From contig CAKTWI010000025.1 of NCBI GenBank assembly GCA_934630815.1, positions 1 to 34,104 of the forward strand: a stretch of DNA of 34,104 nucleotides, written 5' to 3'. The translations under genes were made by a program, and so were the position numbers. The stretch comes from an uncultured Senegalimassilia sp. (GTDB lineage Bacteria > Actinomycetota > Coriobacteriia > Coriobacteriales > Eggerthellaceae). The notes under the pieces were generated by a model. It was given only the letters and a program-made list of their open reading frames with translations. It had not been told where the DNA came from and did not search any database. Positions 16,220 to 25,096 of the stretch are shown here, piece by piece (position 1 is the stretch's first letter; the number at the start of each line of letters is the position of its first letter).

Positions 16220-17143
16220 ATGGTGAACGAGATTTTGTTGGAAACGCTGCGGGAAATCGTCGGGGCTCAGGCGGTGCGCAGGGATGTGCCCATGAGCGGG
16301 CTGACCACGTTTCAGATCGGCGGCCCTGCTGCCGTGGTGGTCGAGCCGGCCAGCGTTCAGGAGGCAGCTGATGTTCTTGCCGCGTGCCATGGCGCTGGCC
16401 AGGCTGTGCGCTTGCTGGGGCTGGGCAGTGACCTGCTTGTGGCCGATGCGGGCTTGCCTGAAGTAGTCGTGCGCTTCGCCGAGCGCTTTTCGGACATCGT
16501 TGTGGAAGGCTCCCGCATGACGGTGCGGGCCGGTGCGTCGAACGCCCAGGTGGCCGAGGCCGCATGCACAGCCGGGTTGGCCGGCTATGAGTTCGCGAGC
16601 GGAATCCCAGGTACCATCGGCGGCGCCGCCATCATGAATGCGGGCGCCTATGGCGGCGAGTTCCGAGACGTGTGCTGCTCGCTGGTGTGCGCCACGCCGC
16701 AGGGGCGCATCGTCGAGCTGTATGCTTGGCAGGCATGCTGGGGATATCGTCATTCCATGATGGGCGATGCTGGCTGGGCGGTGCTCTCGGCAACCTTGCA
16801 GCTGCGTCTCGATTCGCCTGTCGCAATCCGCGAACGCATGGACGACCTGGCCCAGCGCCGCGCCGATAAGCAGCCCTTGGAAATGCCGAGCGCTGGCAGC
16901 ACCTTCAAGCGTCCCGCCGGGTACTTCGCCGGCAAGCTCATCCAGGATGCCGGTTTGCGCGGTTTCCGCGTGGGCGGTGCGCAGGTCTCTGAGAAGCACA
17001 CGGGTTTTGTGGTGAACGCCGGCGGCGCTACGGCGCGCGATGTCCGCGACCTGATCGCCGAGGTGCAACGCCGCGTATACGAGATGGAAGGCGTACGCAT
17101 GCATCCAGAGGTGCGCATGTGGGGCTTCGAGGGTGAAGAATAG
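16220..17143 (+). CDS. murB: UDP-N-acetylenolpyruvoylglucosamine reductase
   Basis: MurB reduces the enolpyruvyl group of UDP-GlcNAc-enolpyruvate to give UDP-MurNAc in peptidoglycan synthesis. The 307-residue protein contains the FAD-binding core (FQIGGPAAVVVEP, LGLGSDLLV, GIPGTIGGAAIMNAGAYG) and the catalytic serine in AGSTFKRP (Ser227), and ends with a HPEVRMWG strand. It matches the shorter type of MurB seen in Gram-positive bacteria. The ATG at 16220 is preferred over the GTG at 16211, because AAGGAG at 16203-16208 is eleven bases from the former but only two from the latter. It is probably co-transcribed with the preceding LuxR gene, an unusual partner for a cell-wall gene. Confidence 0.95.
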   Translation: MVNEILLETLREIVGAQAVRRDVPMSGLTTFQIGGPAAVVVEPASVQEAADVLAACHGAGQAVRLLGLGSDLLVADAGLPEVVVRFAERFSDIVVEGSRMTVRAGASNAQVAEAACTAGLAGYEFASGIPGTIGGAAIMNAGAYGGEFRDVCCSLVCATPQGRIVELYAWQACWGYRHSMMGDAGWAVLSATLQLRLDSPVAIRERMDDLAQRRADKQPLEMPSAGSTFKRPAGYFAGKLIQDAGLRGFRVGGAQVSEKHTGFVVNAGGATARDVRDLIAEVQRRVYEMEGVRMHPEVRMWGFEGEE

Positions 17144-17169
17144 GACCGCGCTCGTTTCGAGGGCGGGCA

Positions 17170-17204
17170 AAAGGCGTGCGTTCGTAAGGCTGATCGACGC
17201 CTTT
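17170..17204. repeat. Inverted repeat between murB and the nucleoid protein gene
   Basis: AAAGGCGT (17170-17177) and ACGCCTTT (17197-17204) form perfect eight-base arms around a 19-base loop. No T-run follows, so a terminator role is uncertain. Confidence 0.5.
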
Positions 17205-17274
17205 GCGCTCGCAAGCTTGAGCGTCGCCAGGGCGTTCCGAGGTGCAAGTTCGAGGTAGGCAGGGGAGAGGCTGG

Positions 17275-18375
17275 ATGTTCAAGATCAACCACGCGGTGCT
17301 GCACGTGTTCGATTTCGTGTCGTGTGTAAACGTGTTTTCCGAAGACGAGTTGGATTTGACGAACAAGAACGTCAAATCGTACGTCATGCGCATTGCCCGG
17401 CATGCGTTGGGAGGCATGGATAATCGTCGCGGTGAGTTCTTCCCTGACAGCGGGTTTGCGGCGGAATTGAGCGCGTATTTCAAGGGCGAGCGTGACTTCG
17501 TGGACCTTTCCGTGCAGGTGGCGCAGTTCATGTCCGAGGAGCTCGGCCGTATGGAGAACCCTTCTTCCTGCGATTTGCTCGTGATTGATTTCGAGGACCA
17601 GGAGAAGCCGCCCGCTATGCCCCCGTTGGCCGATGATGCCACCGAAGAGGAGATCGCCGCGGCGACCGCAGCCGCGGAGGCCGCCGCTTACCATGCGCGT
17701 AGCGAGCATTACTTCGGCTTGCTGCTGCTTGAGAGCAAGCCCGCCTTCATGCATGAGGTCGGGCGCGGCGAAGATGGCGCTACCCGCAACAACATCGAGC
17801 GCCATCACGCCATTTTGCCGAACCCTTCGCAGAAGATCGCATCGTTTGCGTTGGTGAATGCACGCACCATGGCGGTGCAGTTCGTCGATAAGCCTCGTCA
17901 GATCGCCGGCGAGGAGCGCTGGCTCATCCCCGATGGCCTGTTGCAGTGCTCCAACGAGGCTTCCAGCAAGGAGTTGTTCGATACCACTATGGGCTTGGTG
18001 GAGGAAGTTGCCGAGGAGTTCGGGGTGAACTCCGCTGTTGCCATGGGTCGCGCCAAGGCCTACCTGGCTGAGAACGCCGATGACTCTGACGAGGTGCCGT
18101 TCGACGAGTTCGTGGACGAGGTGTTCGACGACGAAGGTCCGCGCCGCCGTTTTGAGCAGGCGGCCGCCGACGAGCAGCTTGGCGATCGCGTGCACATGGA
18201 GCGCGACGTGGCGAAACGCGTGAGCCGCAACCACAAGATCGTCACCGACACGGGCATCGTGCTGACGTTCCCCGCCGAGTACAGCCACAACACCGAGCTC
18301 ATCGAGTTCAAGAGCGCCCCGAACGGCCTCATCCAAATCGAGCTCAAAAACATCGGCAGCATCGAGAACCGCTAG
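17275..18375 (+). CDS. ndpA: Nucleoid-associated protein, NdpA/YejK-like
   Basis: The 366-residue protein matches the 37-kDa nucleoid-associated family (YejK/NdpA, about 335 residues in E. coli). It starts with the typical INHAVLHVFD segment, has a central LLLLESKPAFMHEV strand, and ends in NHKIVTDTGIVLTFPAEY and an IEFKSAPNGLIQIELKNIG tail. The family associates with the nucleoid; its precise role is not established. An Ala/Glu-rich insertion near residues 115-140 (ATEEEIAAATAAAEAAA) lengthens the protein. The ATG at 17275 is chosen because AGGGGAG lies about eight bases before it; open frame extends back to 17242. It follows murB by 131 bases. Confidence 0.85.
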   Translation: MFKINHAVLHVFDFVSCVNVFSEDELDLTNKNVKSYVMRIARHALGGMDNRRGEFFPDSGFAAELSAYFKGERDFVDLSVQVAQFMSEELGRMENPSSCDLLVIDFEDQEKPPAMPPLADDATEEEIAAATAAAEAAAYHARSEHYFGLLLLESKPAFMHEVGRGEDGATRNNIERHHAILPNPSQKIASFALVNARTMAVQFVDKPRQIAGEERWLIPDGLLQCSNEASSKELFDTTMGLVEEVAEEFGVNSAVAMGRAKAYLAENADDSDEVPFDEFVDEVFDDEGPRRRFEQAAADEQLGDRVHMERDVAKRVSRNHKIVTDTGIVLTFPAEYSHNTELIEFKSAPNGLIQIELKNIGSIENR

Positions 18376-18391
18376 CTACCCACATGTTTTC

Positions 18392-18641
18392 TGACACTTA
18401 GGGTGACACTTAGGGGACGTAGCACTATGTGTCCGGTTTGCTCGGTTCCCTTGGGGGTTTGTTCTGGGAAGGAAGCTGACGCACAAGGGGCGTAGCTCCT
18501 TCTCTTCGAGTCGATGGGGCTTTCTGATAGGTTCGTATGGGGCGGTATCGCCGTGTATCCTGCTGATAAGTTGCACGGCGATACCGCCCTTCGCATATCG
18601 CTCAAAGGTCGGACAGATAAGGCTACGTCCTCTAAGTGTCC
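18392..18641. repeat. Intergenic element with inverted 18-mers, tandem 12-mers and a central hairpin
   Basis: TGACACTTAGGG occurs twice in perfect tandem (18392-18403 and 18404-18415). ACACTTAGGGGACGTAGC (18406-18423) reappears inverted at 18622-18639 with one difference. Between them a perfect 16-base-arm hairpin (18540-18555 / 18574-18589, core GCGGTATCGCCG) encloses an 18-base loop. The unit fills the space between two convergent genes and contains no coding sequence. It looks like a small non-autonomous mobile or REP-like element, or a complex bidirectional terminator. Confidence 0.65.
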
Positions 18642-18651
18642 GAGCGGAGCG

Positions 18652-20436
18652 TTACTTCAGGTAGGCGCCGGTTTGGCGGTTCCAGAGGTTGGCGTATTCG
18701 CCGTTGGCTGCTACCAGGTCGGCGTGCGGGCCGTCTTCGACCACCTTGCCCTTGTCAAGGACCACGATCCTGTCAAGGCTTGCCACGGTTGACAGACGAT
18801 GCGCCACGACGATGCAGGTGCGCCCACGCATAAGCGTTGAGAGGGCGTCCTGCACAAGGGCTTCGCTTTCGGAATCAAGGGCGCTCGTGGCCTCGTCGAG
18901 CACGAGCACCGGACAGTCGGCCAGGAGCGCACGCGCGATGGCGACGCGTTGGCGCTGGCCGCCGGAGAGCTTCACGCCTCGCTCGCCCGTGATGGTGTCG
19001 AATCCTTCGGGCAGATTCTCTATGAAGTCCAACGCATTGGCCTGGGCCGCGGCTTGGCGGATCTGCTCCATGGTGGCATCGGGACGCCCATAGGCGATGT
19101 TTTCTGCGATGGTGCGATGGAACAGCAGCGCCTCTTGGGGCACGTAGGCGATGGAGCGGCGAAGGCTTTGCTGCGTGCATTCGGCGATGTTCTGGCCGTC
19201 GATGAGGATGCGGCCGTCTTGGATGTCGGACAAACGCAGCAGCAACTTGGTGAGCGTCGTTTTCCCTGCGCCGCTCAGACCGACTAAACCCACTCGTTGA
19301 CCTGCGGGGATATGCAAGTTGAAATCCTCGAACACCGTGGTTTTCGCATTGCCGTCGGTGTAGTGGAAGCCGATTCCCTCGAAATCGATGGCGCCCTTGC
19401 GCACCTCCATATCCGGCGCGCCGGGCAGGTCGGATACAAGCCGGGGTTCGTCAAGGGTTTGCGTCATGCCGCTGGCATCGCCGAATGCCCGGTTGAAGCG
19501 CTGCAGGCCGTTGTTGATGAAGTTGAACTGGTTCGTAACGGTGTAGGTGTAGGTGAACATCATCACGAGCGTGCCGGCGCTGATGCCGTACCAGGCGTTT
19601 CCGCCCGCAATAAACACGGCCACCACGCTCATGATGACCACAGTGATGCATGCGGTGATGATGCCGCGGGCCAAACTCGCCCACATGCGCTTGCTGTCAC
19701 GTTCCACCACCTGGCGGTTCGCCTGATCGAATAACGCGCGCTCGTAGTCCTCGCGCCCCGAGGTCTTCACCGCAAGGATGTTCGCCACCGAATCGGAAAG
19801 CTCGCCGGACAGCTGGTTTTGCGCGCTTGCCGCCTTCTCGTTCAGCGACAGGATGCGCTTGTACATGTAGTAGGACACGCAAGCGTATACGACCAGCAGG
19901 GCCATGAGGATGGCAACATATATCGGCACGCGCGGCGCCAGGATGGCGCACGTGAATATCACCGAGCAGATGACCGGCAGAAACGGGAAGGTGATGGTTT
20001 CGAGCAGCAGCTGGTAGGCGCTCATGAACTTGCTCGTTTGGCTTACGAGCGTGCCGCCGAACCGGTTTGAATGGAAGCTCATGGACTGGTTGCACAGCGC
20101 ATCGAAGCTCATGGTGGCAAGGTCGTAGGCTGCTGCGATCTCAAGTTTGTACATGGTGTAGTCCTGCAGCTTGCTGGCGGCCTGGCCAAGCACGTTGATG
20201 GCGATGAGCGCCACAATGTAGGGGCCGTAGACCGCAAACACCTGATTGGATTCCACGCTTCCAGCGCTCACGCGATCGACCACCAGGCTCATCACATACG
20301 GGTTGCCGTAGGATAGCAAGGCGACGAACAGAAACGTCGAGGCCATAAGGGCGGCGAACAGGCCGAAGTGCTTGCGGGTGACCAGCCAATAGTAGTGCAG
20401 GGTGCGACGGGTGGTGGTCGGTCGGTTCGTTGCCAT
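18652..20436 (-). CDS. ABC-type exporter, fused membrane and ATPase domains
   Basis: The 594-residue half-transporter (MsbA/LmrA-like) has six membrane segments over about residues 20-315. Its nucleotide-binding domain follows at about 350-590, with Walker A GLSGAGKTT, Q-loop VPQEALLF, signature LSGGQRQRVAIARALL, Walker B VLVLDEATSALD and H-loop AHRLS. It would act as a homodimer exporting a lipid, peptide or drug; the substrate cannot be told. AAGGAG lies four bases before the ATG. It follows the HelD-like gene by 20 bases on the same strand, so the two form an operon. The stop codon lies ten bases from an 18-mer inverted repeat. Confidence 0.93.
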   Translation of the reverse strand: MATNRPTTTRRTLHYYWLVTRKHFGLFAALMASTFLFVALLSYGNPYVMSLVVDRVSAGSVESNQVFAVYGPYIVALIAINVLGQAASKLQDYTMYKLEIAAAYDLATMSFDALCNQSMSFHSNRFGGTLVSQTSKFMSAYQLLLETITFPFLPVICSVIFTCAILAPRVPIYVAILMALLVVYACVSYYMYKRILSLNEKAASAQNQLSGELSDSVANILAVKTSGREDYERALFDQANRQVVERDSKRMWASLARGIITACITVVIMSVVAVFIAGGNAWYGISAGTLVMMFTYTYTVTNQFNFINNGLQRFNRAFGDASGMTQTLDEPRLVSDLPGAPDMEVRKGAIDFEGIGFHYTDGNAKTTVFEDFNLHIPAGQRVGLVGLSGAGKTTLTKLLLRLSDIQDGRILIDGQNIAECTQQSLRRSIAYVPQEALLFHRTIAENIAYGRPDATMEQIRQAAAQANALDFIENLPEGFDTITGERGVKLSGGQRQRVAIARALLADCPVLVLDEATSALDSESEALVQDALSTLMRGRTCIVVAHRLSTVASLDRIVVLDKGKVVEDGPHADLVAANGEYANLWNRQTGAYLK

Positions 20437-20456
20437 GGGGCTCCTTAAAGTGCGTA

Positions 20457-22628
20457 TCAGTCCTGGTTCGCAAAATCCAGCAGCGGGGTGAGCGGTCCGT
20501 TGGACAGGATGGTGATGGTGCGGGTTGCGCGGCTTATCGTGGTGTACAGGCGGTTTTGCGCCACGTGGTCGTTTTCGGGGAACAGGCCGGCGCCGGCGTC
20601 GGGGATGATGACGTGGTCGAATTCCAGTCCCTTCGCTAACGGCAGCGTGAGCGCCAGCACACCGGAGGAAGGCAGGCGCCTATCCTGGCCGATGATCTGC
20701 GGCGTGTCGTCGCCGAGCAGTTTCTGCAAGCGTTTGAGCTGGCTTTTCCACGGTACCACCACGGCGGTCAGCCCATCGTTTCCGGATGCTTCGCGAATCA
20801 CGCGGCGAAGGTTTTGCTCGTAGTCCTCCTCGGTGGGGCAGGCGATCAGCGCCGGCGGCTGATCGGCGCGCTGCACGGCCGAGATCTGCATACGCTCGCT
20901 TTCGGGCAAAAGGCCCGCGAACAGCGCCGTGATCTCGGGCGTGGAGCGATAGCTGGTCAAAAGCTGGCAATCCTCGATGGAGCCGCGCAGGCGCAAGAAC
21001 ACCTCGCGGATCTGCTCGTACGATGCCGTTTCCGGGCGGATGGCCTGATGGGGGTCGCCGAGCAGCATGAAGTGCGCACGGCGGAAGAAGCGCGCCATGA
21101 CGGCAAGCTGGTCGGGAGTGTAGTCCTGCACCTCGTCGATCATGACATAGCGCGCATCGGGGTTGCCCAGGCCGGTGACCGCCATGTTCAGGTACAGCCA
21201 TGCGCTGACGGGCAGGTTCTCCACGCCGAGCAGGCGCATGCCGATGCGGTCGATGCGCAGCCATTCGTCGCGCTCGATGGCCAGCACCGCACCTGAGAAG
21301 CGCTCTTGCAGGTAGGTAAGCGCGCAGTCGCGCGCCTCTTGTTCGGTTTGCGGGTCGTACGGAGCGTTGAACAGGCGAACCTGCTCGTCAAGGGACAGGC
21401 ATAGAAGCTCATCCTGCACCGCTTCGGTGGCTGCCATCTGTTTCAGGCGTGCATCGAGGCGGTTGAACAGTTCCTCGCGCACCAACGTGACCAGGTGCGG
21501 GCCGGCCGGCACGTTGGGGTACTTCTGCATCAGCTGCATGATGGCGCCGGCCGATACCAGGCGAACCCCGTAGAACTTGATGTCGCGCAAATCGGCCAGC
21601 TCGAAGCGAAGGCCCTCGACGGCACGGTCGATCTTCCACAGCAGCTCAAGCGGGCTTTCCTTGTCTTGTGGGTTGCGGCCGGCGGGAAGCAGGCGCGCGC
21701 ACAGGTCGTGGTAGGTGATGGTTTCGGGGTTGCGCTCGCCCAGGTCGGGCAGCACGTTTTCAATGTACTTCGCGAACACGGGGTTGGGGCTGATCAAGAA
21801 GACGTGGCGCGGGTCGAGCGAACCGCGGTTGCGGTAGAACAGGTATGCGATACGCTGCAGCAAAACGCTGGTCTTGCCGCTGCCCGCGATGCCGGCGACC
21901 AGCAATGCCGGCACATCCTCGTGGCGGATGATGAGGTTCTGCTCTTTTTGGATGGTGGCGGTGATGGCCTTCATGTGTTCGGAGCGCTGTGCAGAAAGCG
22001 ATTGCAGCAGCAGCGAATCCTCGATGGCCACGTCGGAGTCGAAATACGCGCGAAGCGTTTCGCCCTCAATGTCGAACTGACGGCGGTTGAGCAGGTTGAC
22101 CTTGATGGTGCGTCCGTTCGCCTCGTAGGAGGTGGCGCCGTTTTCCTGGTTGTAGTACACCTCGGCTACGGGGCTGCGCCAGTCGACCACCATGCGGCGG
22201 TAGTTCTCGTCGGCAACGCCGGCAAGGCCGATATAGATGTCCTTGGCCGGAGCGCCAGGGCGCATCTCCAGGCTGATCTTGGCGAAGTATGGCTGCTCGA
22301 GCAGCTTCGCGGCGGCGGCAAGGCGCTCGCTATCGGCGTCCTGCTCAAGGTTGTAGTCGCGAATGAGGTTGTTGAGCACGGCGTAGTCGACGTAGGTCTC
22401 CTGGGCCTCGCCGTCGCTGGCGAAGTTGTGCTTGACCTCGCCCTGCATGTCGTCTTTATCCTTGGCGGCCTGCCAGCGGCGTCGTTCCATCTTATCCGAC
22501 AGGGTTTTGGCTATTGTTTCCAGCTTGGCGTACGTGTCGGACAGATGGTCCTGCTCTTGCTGGAAAACCGGGTCGTTTGCCTGGTCGGACGCGGTTTCAT
22601 TAAGGTTATCCTGCATGTTGTCGGCCAC
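20457..22628 (-). CDS. helD: HelD-like RNA polymerase-associated UvrD-family ATPase
   Basis: HelD proteins remove stalled RNA polymerase from DNA and recycle it. This one has about 723 residues, against 774 in B. subtilis. It begins with an alpha-helical, coiled-coil-like arm (about residues 20-60 of the chosen protein). Walker A GIAGSGKTS lies near 246-254. Walker B MIDEVQD, TSYRST, LAKGLEFDHVIIPD and YTTISRATR follow in superfamily 1 order. A GTG at 22628, with AAGGGTGG six bases before it, is the best start; ATG 22616 is an alternative. The open frame extends back to 22853, but that part overlaps a hairpin and a -10-like TAAACT. It is co-transcribed with the following exporter. Related HelR proteins protect polymerase from rifamycins; whether this one does is untested. 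Confidence 0.87.
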   Translation of the reverse strand: MADNMQDNLNETASDQANDPVFQQEQDHLSDTYAKLETIAKTLSDKMERRRWQAAKDKDDMQGEVKHNFASDGEAQETYVDYAVLNNLIRDYNLEQDADSERLAAAAKLLEQPYFAKISLEMRPGAPAKDIYIGLAGVADENYRRMVVDWRSPVAEVYYNQENGATSYEANGRTIKVNLLNRRQFDIEGETLRAYFDSDVAIEDSLLLQSLSAQRSEHMKAITATIQKEQNLIIRHEDVPALLVAGIAGSGKTSVLLQRIAYLFYRNRGSLDPRHVFLISPNPVFAKYIENVLPDLGERNPETITYHDLCARLLPAGRNPQDKESPLELLWKIDRAVEGLRFELADLRDIKFYGVRLVSAGAIMQLMQKYPNVPAGPHLVTLVREELFNRLDARLKQMAATEAVQDELLCLSLDEQVRLFNAPYDPQTEQEARDCALTYLQERFSGAVLAIERDEWLRIDRIGMRLLGVENLPVSAWLYLNMAVTGLGNPDARYVMIDEVQDYTPDQLAVMARFFRRAHFMLLGDPHQAIRPETASYEQIREVFLRLRGSIEDCQLLTSYRSTPEITALFAGLLPESERMQISAVQRADQPPALIACPTEEDYEQNLRRVIREASGNDGLTAVVVPWKSQLKRLQKLLGDDTPQIIGQDRRLPSSGVLALTLPLAKGLEFDHVIIPDAGAGLFPENDHVAQNRLYTTISRATRTITILSNGPLTPLLDFANQD

Positions 22629-22677
22629 AGCTGCCCACCCTTCGCTCGAAATTTCGGCATTCCAGTTTAGCGCAAGC

Positions 22678-22713
22678 ATGGAGAGGCCGCTCGATTGCGG
22701 GCGGCCTCTCCAT
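22678..22713. repeat. Perfect inverted repeat upstream of the HelD-like gene
   Basis: Thirteen-base arms ATGGAGAGGCCGC (22678-22690) and GCGGCCTCTCCAT (22701-22713) enclose ten bases. No T-run follows on either strand. It lies between cadA and helD, both leftward, and may act as a transcript boundary. Confidence 0.6.
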
Positions 22714-22839
22714 AAATAGGTAACGCGAAGCGGTGTACGATGCGATCGTCGCTTGTCATGCGCTTGCGAAACTGCGCCTGGTGCGGGGATTCCCGAATGA
22801 GGAGGGCGCCATGTCGCACGGGTTTGCGGGCGGCTTTGC

Positions 22840-22868
22840 AGCTGCCGGTGCACTTGCTTCCGGCAGCT
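22840..22868 (-). terminator. Hairpin at the cadA stop codon
   Basis: AGCTGCCGG (22840-22848) pairs with CCGGCAGCT (22860-22868) around 11 bases. The arm overlaps the stop codon of the leftward cadA gene. No clear T-run follows, so intrinsic termination is uncertain. Confidence 0.4.
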
Positions 22869-24786
22869 ACTTGCGAAGCCCCTTCACGTTCATGCAGCGC
22901 ATGGCATTGAGGATGGCAAGGATCGCCACGCCCACGTCGGCGAACACCGCCAGCCACATGTTCGCGATACCCACTGCGGCCAGCACGAGCACGGCAAGCT
23001 TCACGCCCAGCGCGAACACGATGTTCTGCCAGACGATGCACATGGTGCGCCGTGCCAGGTTGATAGCGCGTGAAATGTTGGAAGGCTTGTCGTCCATGAG
23101 CACCACATCGGCGGCCTCGATAGCGGCGTCCGAGCCCATGGCGCCCATGGCTATACCCACATCGGCGCGGGTGAGTACCGGCGCATCGTTGATGCCGTCG
23201 CCCACGAATGCCAGGTTCGCACCGTCGGCTTCCTCGGACAGCAACCGCTCCACTTGGGCGACCTTGTCGGCGGGCAGTAGCTGGGCGTGGAACTCGTCGA
23301 TGCCGAGCTGCTCGGACACCGCGCGGGCCACTTCGGCGCGGTCGCCGGTAAGCATGACCGTTTTGCGCACGCCTGCAGCATGAAGCCGTTTGATGGCCTC
23401 TGCGGCATCTTCTTTCACCACGTCGGCGATGACGATGTGGCCGACGTAATTTCCGTCGATAGAAACGTGCAGGATCGTGCCCGTAAGCTTGCAATCATGG
23501 TAATCCGTGCCGTTTGCGTTCATGAGTTTGTCGTTGCCGACCAGCACCACGTGCTCGTCGATCACGGCTGCCACGCCGTGGCCTGCTTCCTCGCGCACGT
23601 CATGGATGCGTTCCTGATCGATCTTGCCGGAATAGGCCTCCTTGACCGAAAGCGCGATGGGGTGGTCCGAATAGGATTCCGCATGCGCCGCATAGCTCAG
23701 CAGGTGTTCGGGGTCCACATCTTTTTCGGCATGAACCGCCACCACGTTGAAGGTGCCGTTGGTCAGCGTGCCGGTTTTGTCGAACACCACGGTGTCCACC
23801 TTGGCAAGCGCCTCAAGATAGTTGCTGCCTTTGACGAGCACACCAAGCTTGCTGGCACCGCCGATGCCGCCGAAGAACGACAGCGGCACGCTGATGACCA
23901 GGGCGCACGGGCAGCTGACCACCAGGAACGTGAGGCCGCGTAAAATCCAGTCGCTCCAGGCGCCCATGCCCAAAAGCGGCGGCACGATGGCAAGCAGCAA
24001 GGCAAGCCCTGTGACGGTGGGGGTGTAGTAACGGGCGAAGCGGGTAATGAAGTTCTCTGTGCGGGCCTTCTTTTCGGCGGCGTTTTCCACCAGCTCCAGG
24101 ATGCGGCTGACCGTGGACTCGCCGAAGGGCTTTTCCGTGCGGACGCGCAGCACGCCGGTCATGTTCACGCAGCCGCTGATGACCTCCATGCCGGCTTCCA
24201 CATGGCGGGGAACGGATTCGCCGGTGAGCGCCGCGGTATCAAGCTGGCTTGCGCCTTCGATGATGGTGCCGTCGATGGGCACGCGCTCGCCGGGCTTCAC
24301 CACGATGACGTCGCCGATAGCCACTTCAGCGGGGTCTACCTGCGTAAGCTGGCCGTCGCGTTCGATGTTGGCGTAATCGGGGGCGATATCCATCATGGAT
24401 GCGATGGATTTGCGCGATTTGCCTACGGCGTAGCTTTGGAACAGCTCGCCGACCTGGTAGAACAGCATCACGGCGCAACCTTCCGCCATCGAAGGCTCCG
24501 CGTCGGGGAACGCGATCATGGCGAAAGCGCCTATGGTGGCGATGGCCATGAGCAGGTTCTCGTCGAACACCTGGCCGTTCTTGATGTTGCGGGCTGCTCG
24601 TAGCAGCACATCGTGGCCGGCGATGAGGTATGGCACCAGGTATAACGCGAAAAGCAGGCAGACCGCAGCGGCCTCGCTGCCAAGCATATCGGACAGCGGC
24701 AGCAGGTGCTCGGCGGCGAAGATGACGGCGAACAGCGCCAAAGCCACCAAGATGCGGTTGCGCCACTTTCGTTGCTTTTTATTCAT
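22867..24786 (-). CDS. cadA: Heavy-metal P1B-2-type ATPase (Zn2+/Cd2+/Pb2+ efflux)
   Basis: The 639-residue membrane ATPase pumps divalent soft metals out of the cell. It has the TGES actuator motif, the membrane metal-binding CPC (about 292-294), DKTGT with phosphorylated Asp336, the SDHPIA histidine motif and GDGINDAP. An Asp in the last helix (VFADVGVAIL, about residue 617) together with CPC marks the Zn/Cd/Pb subgroup. The N-terminal metal-binding HMA domain usual in CadA is missing; it is encoded as a separate small gene 38 bases upstream. AAGGAA precedes the ATG by eight bases. It is the last gene of the arsR-HMA-cadA operon, controlled by the SmtB-like repressor. Confidence 0.95.
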   Translation of the reverse strand: MNKKQRKWRNRILVALALFAVIFAAEHLLPLSDMLGSEAAAVCLLFALYLVPYLIAGHDVLLRAARNIKNGQVFDENLLMAIATIGAFAMIAFPDAEPSMAEGCAVMLFYQVGELFQSYAVGKSRKSIASMMDIAPDYANIERDGQLTQVDPAEVAIGDVIVVKPGERVPIDGTIIEGASQLDTAALTGESVPRHVEAGMEVISGCVNMTGVLRVRTEKPFGESTVSRILELVENAAEKKARTENFITRFARYYTPTVTGLALLLAIVPPLLGMGAWSDWILRGLTFLVVSCPCALVISVPLSFFGGIGGASKLGVLVKGSNYLEALAKVDTVVFDKTGTLTNGTFNVVAVHAEKDVDPEHLLSYAAHAESYSDHPIALSVKEAYSGKIDQERIHDVREEAGHGVAAVIDEHVVLVGNDKLMNANGTDYHDCKLTGTILHVSIDGNYVGHIVIADVVKEDAAEAIKRLHAAGVRKTVMLTGDRAEVARAVSEQLGIDEFHAQLLPADKVAQVERLLSEEADGANLAFVGDGINDAPVLTRADVGIAMGAMGSDAAIEAADVVLMDDKPSNISRAINLARRTMCIVWQNIVFALGVKLAVLVLAAVGIANMWLAVFADVGVAILAILNAMRCMNVKGLRK

Positions 24787-24824
24787 GGTCGTGTTCCTTC
24801 TTCGGCAGCTTGCGCCCGGTTTGC

Positions 24825-25043
24825 TTATCGAACGATGTCGCAGTCGGGCTCGAACTTGTGGGCAACCTTTTGCGCCTCGTCGACGACCTGCTCGAAACGG
24901 GCGTCGTCAGCGTCGATCATGAGCTTCTGGGTCATGAAGGTGACCTTGGCGTCGTTCACGCCTTCGATCTGCTTGATTCCCGCTTCGATCTTCGCTCCGC
25001 AGTTGGCGCAGTCGAGCTCGTCGAGTTTGAACGTCTTACGCAT
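24825..25043 (-). CDS. Free-standing heavy-metal-associated (HMA) domain protein
   Basis: A 72-residue protein with the ferredoxin-like HMA fold. The metal-binding motif LDCANCGAKIE contains C12 and C15. The LDCANC form is typical of the N-terminal domain of Zn/Cd ATPases rather than of copper chaperones, which have MTCxxC. It therefore looks like the detached N-terminal domain of the CadA pump encoded directly downstream, acting as a zinc/cadmium metallochaperone or sensor domain. AAAGGAA lies six bases before the ATG. It lies 53 bases after arsR and 38 before cadA in the same operon. Confidence 0.9.
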   Translation of the reverse strand: MRKTFKLDELDCANCGAKIEAGIKQIEGVNDAKVTFMTQKLMIDADDARFEQVVDEAQKVAHKFEPDCDIVR

Positions 25044-25096
25044 GATGGTTCCTTTCGTTTGGTAGATGGTTCGAACGGTTTCGGGCAGGTGCCCGG

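Noticed and set aside
22629..22853. N-terminal extension of the HelD-like protein by 75 residues
   Set aside because: The extension is Arg/His/Pro-rich, overlaps a 13-base-arm hairpin and a -10-like TAAACT, and has no ribosome binding site; the GTG at 22628 is better supported.
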